5,244 bases of DNA, taken from positions 1 to 5,244 of the forward strand of contig CALERA010000377.1 in the NCBI GenBank assembly GCA_937908275.1, read 5' to 3'. Origin of the DNA: an uncultured Desulfarculaceae bacterium. GTDB taxonomy: Bacteria > Desulfobacterota > Desulfarculia > Desulfarculales > Desulfarculaceae. The position numbers and the translations under genes were made by a program. Position 1 is the stretch's first letter; the number at the start of each line of letters is the position of its first letter. The notes beneath the pieces were generated by a model that saw nothing but the letters and a program-made list of their open reading frames with translations, did no database searches and had not been told where the DNA came from. Of the stretch, positions 1 through 4,926 are shown piece by piece.

Positions 1-1474
1 GGGTCCGGCCGGGATAAAGAGGGTTAATCTCAAAAAAATTAGTATATGGGGGGGGAGTGCCGGTGTCAACGAGCACCAGGCGCAACCAGGGCCCATCTTG
101 TCCGGAATTCCGCGCCCTTTGGTGCAGGCACCAGGGTCCGGCCCACCAGGGACCCTCCTGGTCCTCCACCAGCACCGTGCGCCGCCGTTGCCAGGGGGGG
201 GCCTTGCGGTCGATCAGGATGCGCGACAGGCGCTTACGCCCCGGCGCCCCCAGGGGCTGGAAGCGCTCGCCCTGGCGGGGAGAGCGGGCCACCAGGGGCC
301 AGCGCACCGCCCGGGCCGGCAGCCAGGCCTCCGGACCCCGCGCGGCCAGGAGCGGCGGGCCGGCGGCCTCCTCCACCCGCAGCCAGCCCGGCCAGTCCCC
401 CAGCCAGAGCCAGCCCGGGCCATCCAAGCGCCAGGCGAACCCCGGCCGCGCCCCGGCCCGGGCCAGGCGCAGGCCCCCCGCCTCCCGCGCCGCCCAGAGC
501 CCGGCCGGCAGGGGCAGCTCCCGCCCGGGAGCCCCGGCCAGGAGGCCCAGCACCTGCTCCACGTGGCGGGCCTGCAGGTGCTGACCCCCGCCGCACAGCT
601 CCCCGGCCGCCAGGCGGACCAAACGGCGCTGCTGGGCCGGGTGCAGGGCGGACATGGCCCCGGAAGCGATGACGAAACTCTGGCCCTGACCCTGGGCGTG
701 GGTTGCCAGGAAGTCCTGGCCCCAGGCCTGCCAGAAGGCCTCTTCCTCGGCCGCCAGGCCGGCCAGGCGGCCCAGGGCCTGGGGCGCGCGGGGGTTGAAC
801 TCCGCCGCCAGGCGGGGCAGCCAGGTCCGAGCCCGGTTGCGGGCGTGGCGCGGGTCGTCGTTGCTGGGGTCCTCGCGCCAATTTTGACCGAGTTGCACCA
901 GAAATTCGCGCAGTTGTTCGCGCCGCGCCCCCAGCAGCGGCCGCCACCAGGGCTGGTCCAGGACGCGCATGCCGGCCAGGCCGGTGGGGCCGGTGCCGGA
1001 CAGGAGCCGCAGCAACAGGGTCTCGGCCTGGTCGTCCAGGCTGTGGGCCAGGGCGATGGTCGCGGCCCCCACCTGGGCGGCCATCCCGGCCAGGGCCGCG
1101 CGCCGGGCCTGGCGGGCGGCGTCCTCCAGGCCGTGGCCGGTGGGCCGCACCGCCACCCGCCGGATCAGGCAAGGCAAGCCCAGGCTCCGGGCCAGTTCCG
1201 CCACCCAGGTCGCGTCGGCCGCCGAATCCGGGCGCAGGCCGTGGTCCACATGGCCCAGGGTCAGCCGCCAACCCCGCTCCGGGGCCAGGGCCAGGAGCAG
1301 GCGCGACAGGGCCACCGAGTCCCCGCCGCCGCTGAGCGCTACCAACAGTGGACCCGGACCCGGGGCTTGTGACAAGATGTGGGCGATAAGCTCCGCGGCC
1401 AGGGTGGGCTTGACGCCTTCCAGCCGGGATAATAAGCTCTTGATAGGTGTTTCCCTAATCAGGTCAATGCTCAT
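1..1474 (-). CDS. tilS: tRNA(Ile)-lysidine synthetase TilS (3' end beyond window)
   Basis: Cytoplasmic ATP-dependent enzyme that converts C34 of the CAU-anticodon tRNA(Ile) to lysidine so that the tRNA reads AUA; normally essential. The translation starts MSIDLIRETPIK. It carries the PP-loop ATP motif SGGGDS at about residues 48-53, HVDHGLRP at about 75-82, HSLDDQAET at about 144-152, LAGM near 166-169, and the EDPSN...RNRAR block that binds the tRNA. The C-terminal TilS domain shows PLGAPGRKRLSRILIDRK at about 407-424 followed by WWAGPWCLHQRAR. The ATG (complement of 1472-1474) is the only good start upstream of the PP-loop. There are 491 codons to the edge with no stop. The family usually ends near the LRLVLV at about 464-469, so the tail reading DTGTPPPYTNFFEINPLYPGRT may be a real extension or a frame error at the run of eight G at 48-55. 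Family assignment is secure; the C-terminus is not. Confidence 0.95.
   Translation of the reverse strand, partial: MSIDLIRETPIKSLLSRLEGVKPTLAAELIAHILSQAPGPGPLLVALSGGGDSVALSRLLLALAPERGWRLTLGHVDHGLRPDSAADATWVAELARSLGLPCLIRRVAVRPTGHGLEDAARQARRAALAGMAAQVGAATIALAHSLDDQAETLLLRLLSGTGPTGLAGMRVLDQPWWRPLLGARREQLREFLVQLGQNWREDPSNDDPRHARNRARTWLPRLAAEFNPRAPQALGRLAGLAAEEEAFWQAWGQDFLATHAQGQGQSFVIASGAMSALHPAQQRRLVRLAAGELCGGGQHLQARHVEQVLGLLAGAPGRELPLPAGLWAAREAGGLRLARAGARPGFAWRLDGPGWLWLGDWPGWLRVEEAAGPPLLAARGPEAWLPARAVRWPLVARSPRQGERFQPLGAPGRKRLSRILIDRKAPPWQRRRTVLVEDQEGPWWAGPWCLHQRARNSGQDGPWLRLVLVDTGTPPPYTNFFEINPLYPGRT
1410..1438 (+). promoter_or_regulatory. weak candidate promoter for the MOSC-ammA operon
   Basis: TTGACG at 1410-1415 is a good -35 box. 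The -10 at 17-bp spacing is TAAGCT (1433-1438), which is poor; the better box GATAAT at 1428-1433 sits only 12 bp away. The stretch is within the tilS N-terminal codons, where any promoter for the plus-strand operon must lie because the start codons overlap. Confidence 0.18.
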
Positions 1475-1475
1475 G
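1461..1475 (+). promoter_or_regulatory. ribosome binding site deciding the MOSC start
   Basis: AGG at 1461-1463 lies 9 bases before the ATG at 1473, a normal spacing. It lies only 3 bases before an in-frame ATG at 1467, too close to serve it. This favours 1473, which also gives the family-like N-terminus MSARIVSVNISESKG. Confidence 0.5.
1472..1475. other. CATG carrying start codons of both divergent genes
   Basis: The palindrome CATG supplies the tilS ATG on the minus strand (1474-1472) and the MOSC ATG on the plus strand (1473-1475). The two genes therefore diverge with no intergenic space, and each 5' untranslated region and promoter must lie inside the other gene. Confidence 0.8.
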
Positions 1476-1931
1476 TCAGCTCGGATCGTATCCGTAAATA
1501 TCAGTGAAAGCAAGGGGGTGCCCAAAACCCCCATCCCCGAGGGCGAGCTGCGCCCCGACACCGGCCTGGTGGGCGACGCCCACAGCGGCCCCTGGCACCG
1601 CCAGCTTTCCCTCCTGGCCCTGGAGTCCATCCAGCTCATGCGCGACCTGGGCCTGGAGGTGGACCCCGGCGACTTCGCCGAGAACGTCACCACCGAGGGG
1701 CTGACCCTCTACACCCTGCCGGTGGGCACCCGCCTGACCCTGGGCCAGGTGGAGGTGGAGATCACCCAGATCGGCAAGGAGTGCCACGCCGGCTGCGCCA
1801 TCCGCCAGAAGACCGGCGACTGCGTGATGCCCCGCCAGGGCATTTTCGTGCGGGTGCTCAACCCCGGCGTGGTGCGGGCCGGCGACGCGGTGGCGGTGGT
1901 CTCCCCGCCCCCGGGGGCGGTGGGGAGCTAG
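1473..1931 (+). CDS. stand-alone MOSC domain protein
   Basis: 152-residue soluble protein made almost entirely of one MOSC domain, the fold found at the C-terminus of molybdenum-cofactor sulfurases and in YiiM-type proteins. Family members are thought to carry or transfer sulfur or to bind molybdopterin-type ligands. Visible hallmarks are VNISESKGVPKTP near the N-terminus, GLVGDAHSG at about 31-39, and the signature GKECHAGCAI with C104 and C108, then GDCVMP with C117, followed by GIFVRVLNPGVVRAGD. The three cysteines are typical of the small bacterial branch of the family; a role as sulfur carrier is family-level inference. It is the first gene of the plus-strand operon, and its stop at 1929-1931 is 3 bp before the next start. 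The longer open frame upstream (from 969) is only a shadow of tilS. No molybdopterin-synthesis gene is visible nearby, so the substrate cannot be named. Confidence 0.9.
   Translation: MSARIVSVNISESKGVPKTPIPEGELRPDTGLVGDAHSGPWHRQLSLLALESIQLMRDLGLEVDPGDFAENVTTEGLTLYTLPVGTRLTLGQVEVEITQIGKECHAGCAIRQKTGDCVMPRQGIFVRVLNPGVVRAGDAVAVVSPPPGAVGS
1485..1513 (-). promoter_or_regulatory. candidate sigma-70 promoter for tilS
   Basis: On the minus strand, TTGCTT (complement of 1508-1513) and TACGAT (complement of 1485-1490) are separated by exactly 17 bp, in one of the few A/T-richer patches of the window. It lies inside the first codons of the opposite MOSC gene. Transcription would begin close to the tilS ATG, giving a very short leader; only a weak GAG precedes that ATG. 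The match to consensus is modest, so this is a weak call. Confidence 0.2.
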
Positions 1932-1934
1932 GGC

Positions 1935-2336
1935 ATGGCCGAGGTCCAGCGGCTGGGGGGACAATCCTGCGCCTACTATCAGCGCGGCCGCTGCACCCGC
2001 ACCCAGAACCCCAAGGCCTCGGCCCTGGCCAAGTGCGAGCTCCTGGAGGCCCGGCGCAAGGTGGGGGCCGAGACCCTGGACCGTCTGGAGCGCCTGAAGC
2101 GCCTGGCCGACCCCGAGGACCGCGAGGTGGCCCGCCGCCACGTGATCCAGAAGAACCTGACCGCCATCAACCGGCTCTCCTGCGCCGGCTACGTGCCCGC
2201 CCGCAATGACGGACCTCTCTGCGTCCACCAACACCTATCATTTTGCCTGCTTCGCCTGCCCGAGTGCGAGGGGCGTTGCGAGCACTACCTGCGCAGGCGC
2301 CAGTTCTCCGAGGCCGGCTGGGTGGGCCGCTCATGA
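1935..2336 (+). CDS. uncharacterised eight-cysteine protein
   Basis: 133-residue protein that I do not recognise. The start is well supported: GGGGAG at 1922-1927 lies 7 bases before the ATG, 3 bp after the MOSC stop. It has eight cysteines in two clusters: C12, C20 and C34 near the N-terminus (SCAYYQRGRC ... AKCELL), and C83, C96, C104, C111 and C115 near the C-terminus (LSCAGYVP, LCVHQHLSFC, ECEGRCEHYL). Histidines lie at about 98, 100 and 117. A charged segment at about 35-80, rich in Arg, Lys, Glu and Leu, is probably helical and separates the clusters. No signal peptide or membrane segment is seen, so it is likely cytoplasmic. The spacing does not match a zinc-ribbon or ferredoxin motif known to me; zinc or iron-sulfur binding is inference. 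Its stop overlaps the Nudix start (ATGA), so the two are probably translated together. Codon use matches the neighbours. Confidence 0.85.
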   Translation: MAEVQRLGGQSCAYYQRGRCTRTQNPKASALAKCELLEARRKVGAETLDRLERLKRLADPEDREVARRHVIQKNLTAINRLSCAGYVPARNDGPLCVHQHLSFCLLRLPECEGRCEHYLRRRQFSEAGWVGRS

Positions 2337-2845
2337 AAAGCGCCCTGGATTGCCCCGCCTGCGGCGCCCCGGTCCAGGCCTGGCGCAACCCCTTTCCCAC
2401 CGTGGACGTGGTCATCGAACTGACCCCGGCCGGCGACGACGCCCCGCCCGCCATCGTCCTGATCCAGCGCCGGAACCCGCCCCGGGGCTGGGCCCTGCCC
2501 GGCGGGTTCGTGGACTATGGCGAGACCGTGGAGCAGGCCGCCCGGCGCGAGATGGCCGAGGAGACCGGCCTGGCGGTGGAGCTCCTGGGGGTCCTGGGGG
2601 TCTACTCCGACCCGGCCCGCGACCCCCGCCAGCACAACCTGTCCGTGGTCTTCGTGGGCCGGGCCAGCGGCCGACCGGCCGCCGGCGACGACGCCCGGGA
2701 CCTGGCCCTGTTCCGTCCCGACAACCTGCCCGCCCAGCTGTGTTTCGACCATGCCCTGATCCTGGAACACTACCGGGCCTGGCGGCGGGGGGAGCGCCCC
2801 CTGGCCCCGGTCCAGGCCCCTCCCCGGCAGGAGCCCAAACCATGA
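2333..2845 (+). CDS. Nudix hydrolase (ADP-ribose pyrophosphatase-like)
   Basis: 170-residue cytoplasmic Nudix enzyme that should hydrolyse a nucleoside diphosphate linked to another moiety, using Mg2+ or Mn2+. The Nudix box GX5EX7REXXEEXG is intact at residues 58-80: GGFVDYGE starting at 57, R72 E73, and E76 E77 as metal-binding glutamates, ending TGL. It is preceded by RRNPPRGWALPGG and followed by VYSDPARDPRQHNLSVVFVG, which resembles the ADP-ribose pyrophosphatase branch. An N-terminal CPACGAP at 7-13 is half of a zinc ribbon without a second CxxC, a form common in this subgroup, followed by WRNPFPTVDVVIEL. The start at 2333 overlaps the preceding stop by ATGA, and the CPxCG segment supports it over an upstream in-frame ATG at 2243. 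The substrate cannot be read from sequence; ADP-ribose is a subgroup guess. Confidence 0.93.
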   Translation: MKSALDCPACGAPVQAWRNPFPTVDVVIELTPAGDDAPPAIVLIQRRNPPRGWALPGGFVDYGETVEQAARREMAEETGLAVELLGVLGVYSDPARDPRQHNLSVVFVGRASGRPAAGDDARDLALFRPDNLPAQLCFDHALILEHYRAWRRGERPLAPVQAPPRQEPKP

Positions 2846-3417
2846 GCGGTGAGCGCGAACTGAACCTGAAGGAGCAGAAGCGGCTGCTGGACGTGGCCCG
2901 GAACACCATCAGCAAGCTGGTCTGGGGCAAGCGCCCGGATTCCCACGAGGCCGACCTGGAGGGCCTGAACTTCAAGCGCGGGGCCTTTGTCACCCTCCAC
3001 CGCCGGGGCCAGCTCCGGGGCTGCATCGGCAATTTCTTCTCCGAGACGCCCCTGGTGCGCACCGTGGAGGAGATGGCCATGGCCGCCGCCACCCAGGACC
3101 CCCGCTTCCCCCCGGTGGGGCGCACCGAGATCGACGACATCGACCTGGAGATCAGCGTCCTCTCGCCGCTCAAGCCCATCTCCGACCTGGACGAGATCCA
3201 GGTCGGCCGCCACGGCATCTACATCGTCAGCCCCCGGGGGCGGGGGGTGCTGCTGCCCCAGGTGGCCACCGAACAGGGCTGGGACCGCGACACCTTCCTG
3301 GACCACACCTGCCTCAAGGCCGGCCTCCAGCCCGGCTGCTGGCACGACTCCGACGTGCAGATATTCATCTTCTCCGCCCAGGTTTTCGGCGAAAAGGACC
3401 TGCCCCAGGAAGGCTGA
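2842..3417 (+). CDS. ammA: AmmeMemoRadiSam system protein A (AMMECR1 family)
   Basis: 191-residue soluble protein of the AMMECR1 family, conserved from archaea to humans. In bacteria it often sits with a Memo-like protein (AmmB) and a radical SAM enzyme, the 'AmmeMemoRadiSam' set; its biochemical role is not settled. The family hexapeptide LRGCIG is present at 58-63, preceded by RGAFVTLHRRGQ, then AMAAATQDPRFPPV at about 79-92, IDLEISVLSP at about 100-109, and GRGVLLPQVATEQGWDRDTFLDHTCLKAGL in the C-terminal third. Length fits the family. AGGAG at 2829-2833 lies 8 bases before the ATG, which overlaps the Nudix stop by 4 bp. It is the last gene of the operon. No AmmB or radical SAM partner lies in the window, so here it may act with the Nudix or MOSC proteins, or with partners encoded elsewhere. 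The symbol is a system name, not a characterised gene. Confidence 0.93.
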   Translation: MSGERELNLKEQKRLLDVARNTISKLVWGKRPDSHEADLEGLNFKRGAFVTLHRRGQLRGCIGNFFSETPLVRTVEEMAMAAATQDPRFPPVGRTEIDDIDLEISVLSPLKPISDLDEIQVGRHGIYIVSPRGRGVLLPQVATEQGWDRDTFLDHTCLKAGLQPGCWHDSDVQIFIFSAQVFGEKDLPQEG

Positions 3418-3438
3418 AGGGGAGAGGATGCTCGTGGG

Positions 3439-3478
3439 GGAAACCCTTTTCTTTGGGAGCCCAAAGAAAAGGGTTTCC
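3439..3478 (+). terminator. perfect 19-bp inverted repeat, probable terminator of the ammA operon
   Basis: Left arm 3439-3457 (GGAAACCCTTTTCTTTGGG) and right arm 3460-3478 are exact reverse complements with two bases (AG) between them. After a 2x2 mismatch the pairing resumes with GTG/CAC outside. It begins 21 bp after the ammA stop. No T-run follows, so it is not a textbook intrinsic terminator, but the symmetric shape could act on both strands between convergent operons. It may also protect the mRNA 3' end. I recall similar CCCTTT...AAAGGG hairpins between genes in sulfate-reducing bacteria, from general knowledge only. Confidence 0.6.
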
Positions 3479-3508
3479 GTCACCCCAGCCAGCAGATCTG
3501 GCCGGGGG

Positions 3509-3552
3509 CCCCACCCCACACCCCCTTCCCAAAAGAAAAGCAGGGGTGGGAA
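3509..3552. repeat. degenerate relative of the preceding hairpin
   Basis: CCCAAAAGAAAAG at 3528-3540 nearly repeats CCCAAAGAAAAG of the perfect hairpin's right arm. Around it, CCCCACCC (3509-3516) can pair with GGGGTGGG (3543-3550), or TTCCCA (3526-3531) with TGGGAA (3547-3552). It looks like a second, decayed or variant copy of the same intergenic element. Confidence 0.35.
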
Positions 3553-3576
3553 ATTCGCTCCCCGCCAGCGCCTTGC

Positions 3577-3595
3577 GCCTGGTCGTCGGCCAGGC
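3577..3595 (+). repeat. small 6-bp stem hairpin
   Basis: GCCTGG (3577-3582) and CCAGGC (3590-3595) can pair around a 7-base loop, and are followed by TAATTCCTT. It may be a weak plus-strand terminator or chance in GC-rich DNA. Confidence 0.2.
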
Positions 3596-3611
3596 TAATT
3601 CCTTCCATCCC

Positions 3612-3699
3612 TGTCATTGCGAGGCGCGCCGCGCCGTGGCAATCTCTCGGCCTTGACTGCCAAGAAGCCAGAGAGTGCTTCGCTGCGCTCGCAATGACA
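3612..3699. repeat. TGTCATTGCGAG palindromic repeat (REP/MITE-like)
   Basis: 88-bp element bounded by perfect inverted ends: TGTCATTGCGAG at 3612-3623 and CTCGCAATGACA at 3688-3699, 13 bp when the flanking C/G pair is counted. The interior continues as an imperfect palindrome, with CAATCTCT on the left opposite AGAGAGTGCTTCGC on the right. It closes in a small stem of CTTG and CAAG around ACTGC. The ends match the dispersed CGTCATTGCGAG...GAAGCAATCTC repeats found in many copies in Deltaproteobacteria and other phyla; that comparison is from memory. No transposase is encoded. Short open frames crossing it are translations of the repeat, not genes. Confidence 0.75.
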
Positions 3700-3770
3700 G
3701 ATGGCATGTTCGCTGGTGATCGAGCCCGAGGACAAACCCCAGCCTGAATCCGCCAAGGTGGTCATTTCAG

Positions 3771-3830
3771 AAAAAGAGCCGCCCCAAAGGGACGCTCGCC
3801 TGGCCAGGGCCGGGGCCTTGGCCAGGCGAG
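3771..3830 (-). terminator. tandem-hairpin intrinsic terminator of the psd/Lgt-like operon
   Basis: Read on the minus strand, 53 bp past the Lgt-like stop, CTCGCCTGGCCA (3830-3819) pairs with TGGCCAGGCGAG (3806-3795). The inner bases extend this to about 16 bp with a 4-base loop. A second small stem, CGTCCC/GGGGCG around TTT (3794-3780), follows directly and leads through GGCTC to TTTTT (3775-3771). A GC stem followed by a T-run fits rho-independent termination of leftward transcripts; which stem does the work is not decided. Confidence 0.65.
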
Positions 3831-3882
3831 TATGATGGCTGGGCTTGCGGGGAGGGATGGGGGTCGGAGGGTGGTTGGAGTT

Positions 3883-4926
3883 TCAGACGTTCTCGCGCAC
3901 CACGTGAAAATGCAGATGAGCGGCGGTCACCCGGCTGCGCCCGGTGTAGATCAGCACCGTCAGCCAGAGGGCCTGCAGGCCCAGCAAGAGGGCCGGGTCC
4001 CAGAGCAGGGCCAGGCCCCGCGCCAAATCCGGGTTGGGGGCGGGCTGGCCCGGTCCCAGCCACAGGGCCGCGGCCAGGGTGTAGCCCAGGGCCACCACGG
4101 CCATGATCTGGTAGGCGCTGACCCGGCCCCCGCCGCGATAATCCGCGCGCAGGAACTCCGAGCCCGCCCGCCAGAGCTGGGTCACTCCCACCGCCACCAA
4201 CAGGGCGGCCAGGAACTCGCGCTCCAGGAAGAGATAAATCCCCAGCAGGGCGGCGGCGCAGTAGAGGGTGGCGGTCAGGGCCTGCACCGGCACCACCTTG
4301 CGCCCGGCCAGGCCCGACTCATAGGCGATCTTCTTGGTCTGGCCCTCGAAGGTGAAGGCCAACGGCGTGAAGACCCGGCGCAGCACTGGCCCGCACTGGT
4401 GCAGGGGCCGGCCGTAGCAGCAGCCGAAGCTGATGCAGGCCAGGCGGCCCAGGCCCTCGCCCAGGGCGTAGGCGATGGACAGCGCGGCCATGGCCGGCAC
4501 GATGGCCAGGTCGGGAAAGAGGGTGGCCCGCACCAGGCCGGCCAGCAGGGGGGCCAGGATCAGGCCCACGAAGCTGGCCCCGCCCACGGTGAAGGTGAAT
4601 GGCTTCTTCTCCACCACCCGGGCCACCAGCCGGGCCGCCGGCAGGCAGAGCGAGAGCAGGGGCAGCAACAGCGCCAGGCCGGCGAAGACCGGCAGGCTCA
4701 AGGAGCCCAGCAGGAACAGGAAGCAGGCCGCCGCGGCCATCAGGGCCGTGGCCTGCAACAGGCCGTACCAGGTCAGGTTCATGCCCCGCCAGCCGCCCGT
4801 CCCGTCCGGGGCCAGGGGAATGGCGGCCGCGATCTGCCAGCGCTCGCGCGGCAGCACCCGGAAGGCCAGGCCCAGCAGGGCCGCCAGGGCCGCGCCCAGG
4901 ATCAGGACGAATACCAGGGGGCTCAT
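3883..4926 (-). CDS. Lgt-like integral membrane protein
   Basis: 347-residue inner-membrane protein related to prolipoprotein diacylglyceryl transferase (Lgt), which moves diacylglycerol from phosphatidylglycerol to the lipoprotein cysteine. By eye there are seven or eight hydrophobic segments, near 3-21, 55-74, 79-100, 117-136, 141-160, 214-235, 272-290 and 305-326. Lgt-like landmarks are VGGASFVGL at about 114-122, GEGLGRLACISFGCCYGRP at 156-174 and SEFLRADYRGGG at 256-267. By eye against E. coli Lgt, R143, G154, R239 and E243 match R161, G172, R253 and E257. H103, N146, E151 and Y235 appear as V120, C164, C169 and T249. It is thus probably an Lgt-family paralogue with another acyl or lipid substrate, not the housekeeping enzyme. 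Its ATG overlaps the preceding psd stop by 4 bp. Family is fairly sure, function open. Confidence 0.8.
   Translation of the reverse strand: MSPLVFVLILGAALAALLGLAFRVLPRERWQIAAAIPLAPDGTGGWRGMNLTWYGLLQATALMAAAACFLFLLGSLSLPVFAGLALLLPLLSLCLPAARLVARVVEKKPFTFTVGGASFVGLILAPLLAGLVRATLFPDLAIVPAMAALSIAYALGEGLGRLACISFGCCYGRPLHQCGPVLRRVFTPLAFTFEGQTKKIAYESGLAGRKVVPVQALTATLYCAAALLGIYLFLEREFLAALLVAVGVTQLWRAGSEFLRADYRGGGRVSAYQIMAVVALGYTLAAALWLGPGQPAPNPDLARGLALLWDPALLLGLQALWLTVLIYTGRSRVTAAHLHFHVVRENV

Larger units (their letters stand above)
3418..3882. other. intergenic region between convergent operons
   Basis: 465 bp without a convincing gene. It holds a series of inverted repeats, listed separately, ordered as perfect hairpin, degenerate relative, small hairpin, palindromic repeat and minus-strand terminator. 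The stretch 3701-3770 shows no structure I can name; the remainder up to 3882 beyond the last hairpin is G-rich and unremarkable. Confidence 0.75.

Noticed and set aside
234..1271. 345-residue minus-strand open frame rich in Gly, Pro, Arg and Ala
   Set aside because: It is in another frame of the same strand as tilS and has no motif; tilS occupies the true frame.
98..1372. 424-residue Gln/Gly/Pro-rich open frame on the plus strand
   Set aside because: It is antisense to tilS, which has clear motifs throughout; the composition is that of an antisense GC-rich frame.
1476..2234. 252-residue minus-strand open frame
   Set aside because: It is antisense to the MOSC and Cys8 genes, both well supported by family motifs or operon spacing and ribosome binding site.
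2412..3218. 268-residue minus-strand open frame
   Set aside because: It is antisense to the Nudix and ammA genes, and has an Arg/Pro/Gly-rich shadow composition.
3453..3656. 67-residue plus-strand open frame ending in CHCEARRAVAIS
   Set aside because: It is a translation of intergenic hairpins and the left end of the palindromic repeat; such peptides are a known artefact of this repeat.
3701..3835. 44-codon plus-strand frame starting MACSLVIEPEDKPQPES
   Set aside because: It has no ribosome binding site, directly follows the repeat and runs through the minus-strand terminator; the middle is mildly protein-like, so a remnant of a broken gene cannot be excluded.
3418..3882. CRISPR array or tRNA gene in the hairpin-rich intergenic region
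   Set aside because: There are no regularly spaced direct repeats and no cloverleaf; the structures are single inverted repeats.
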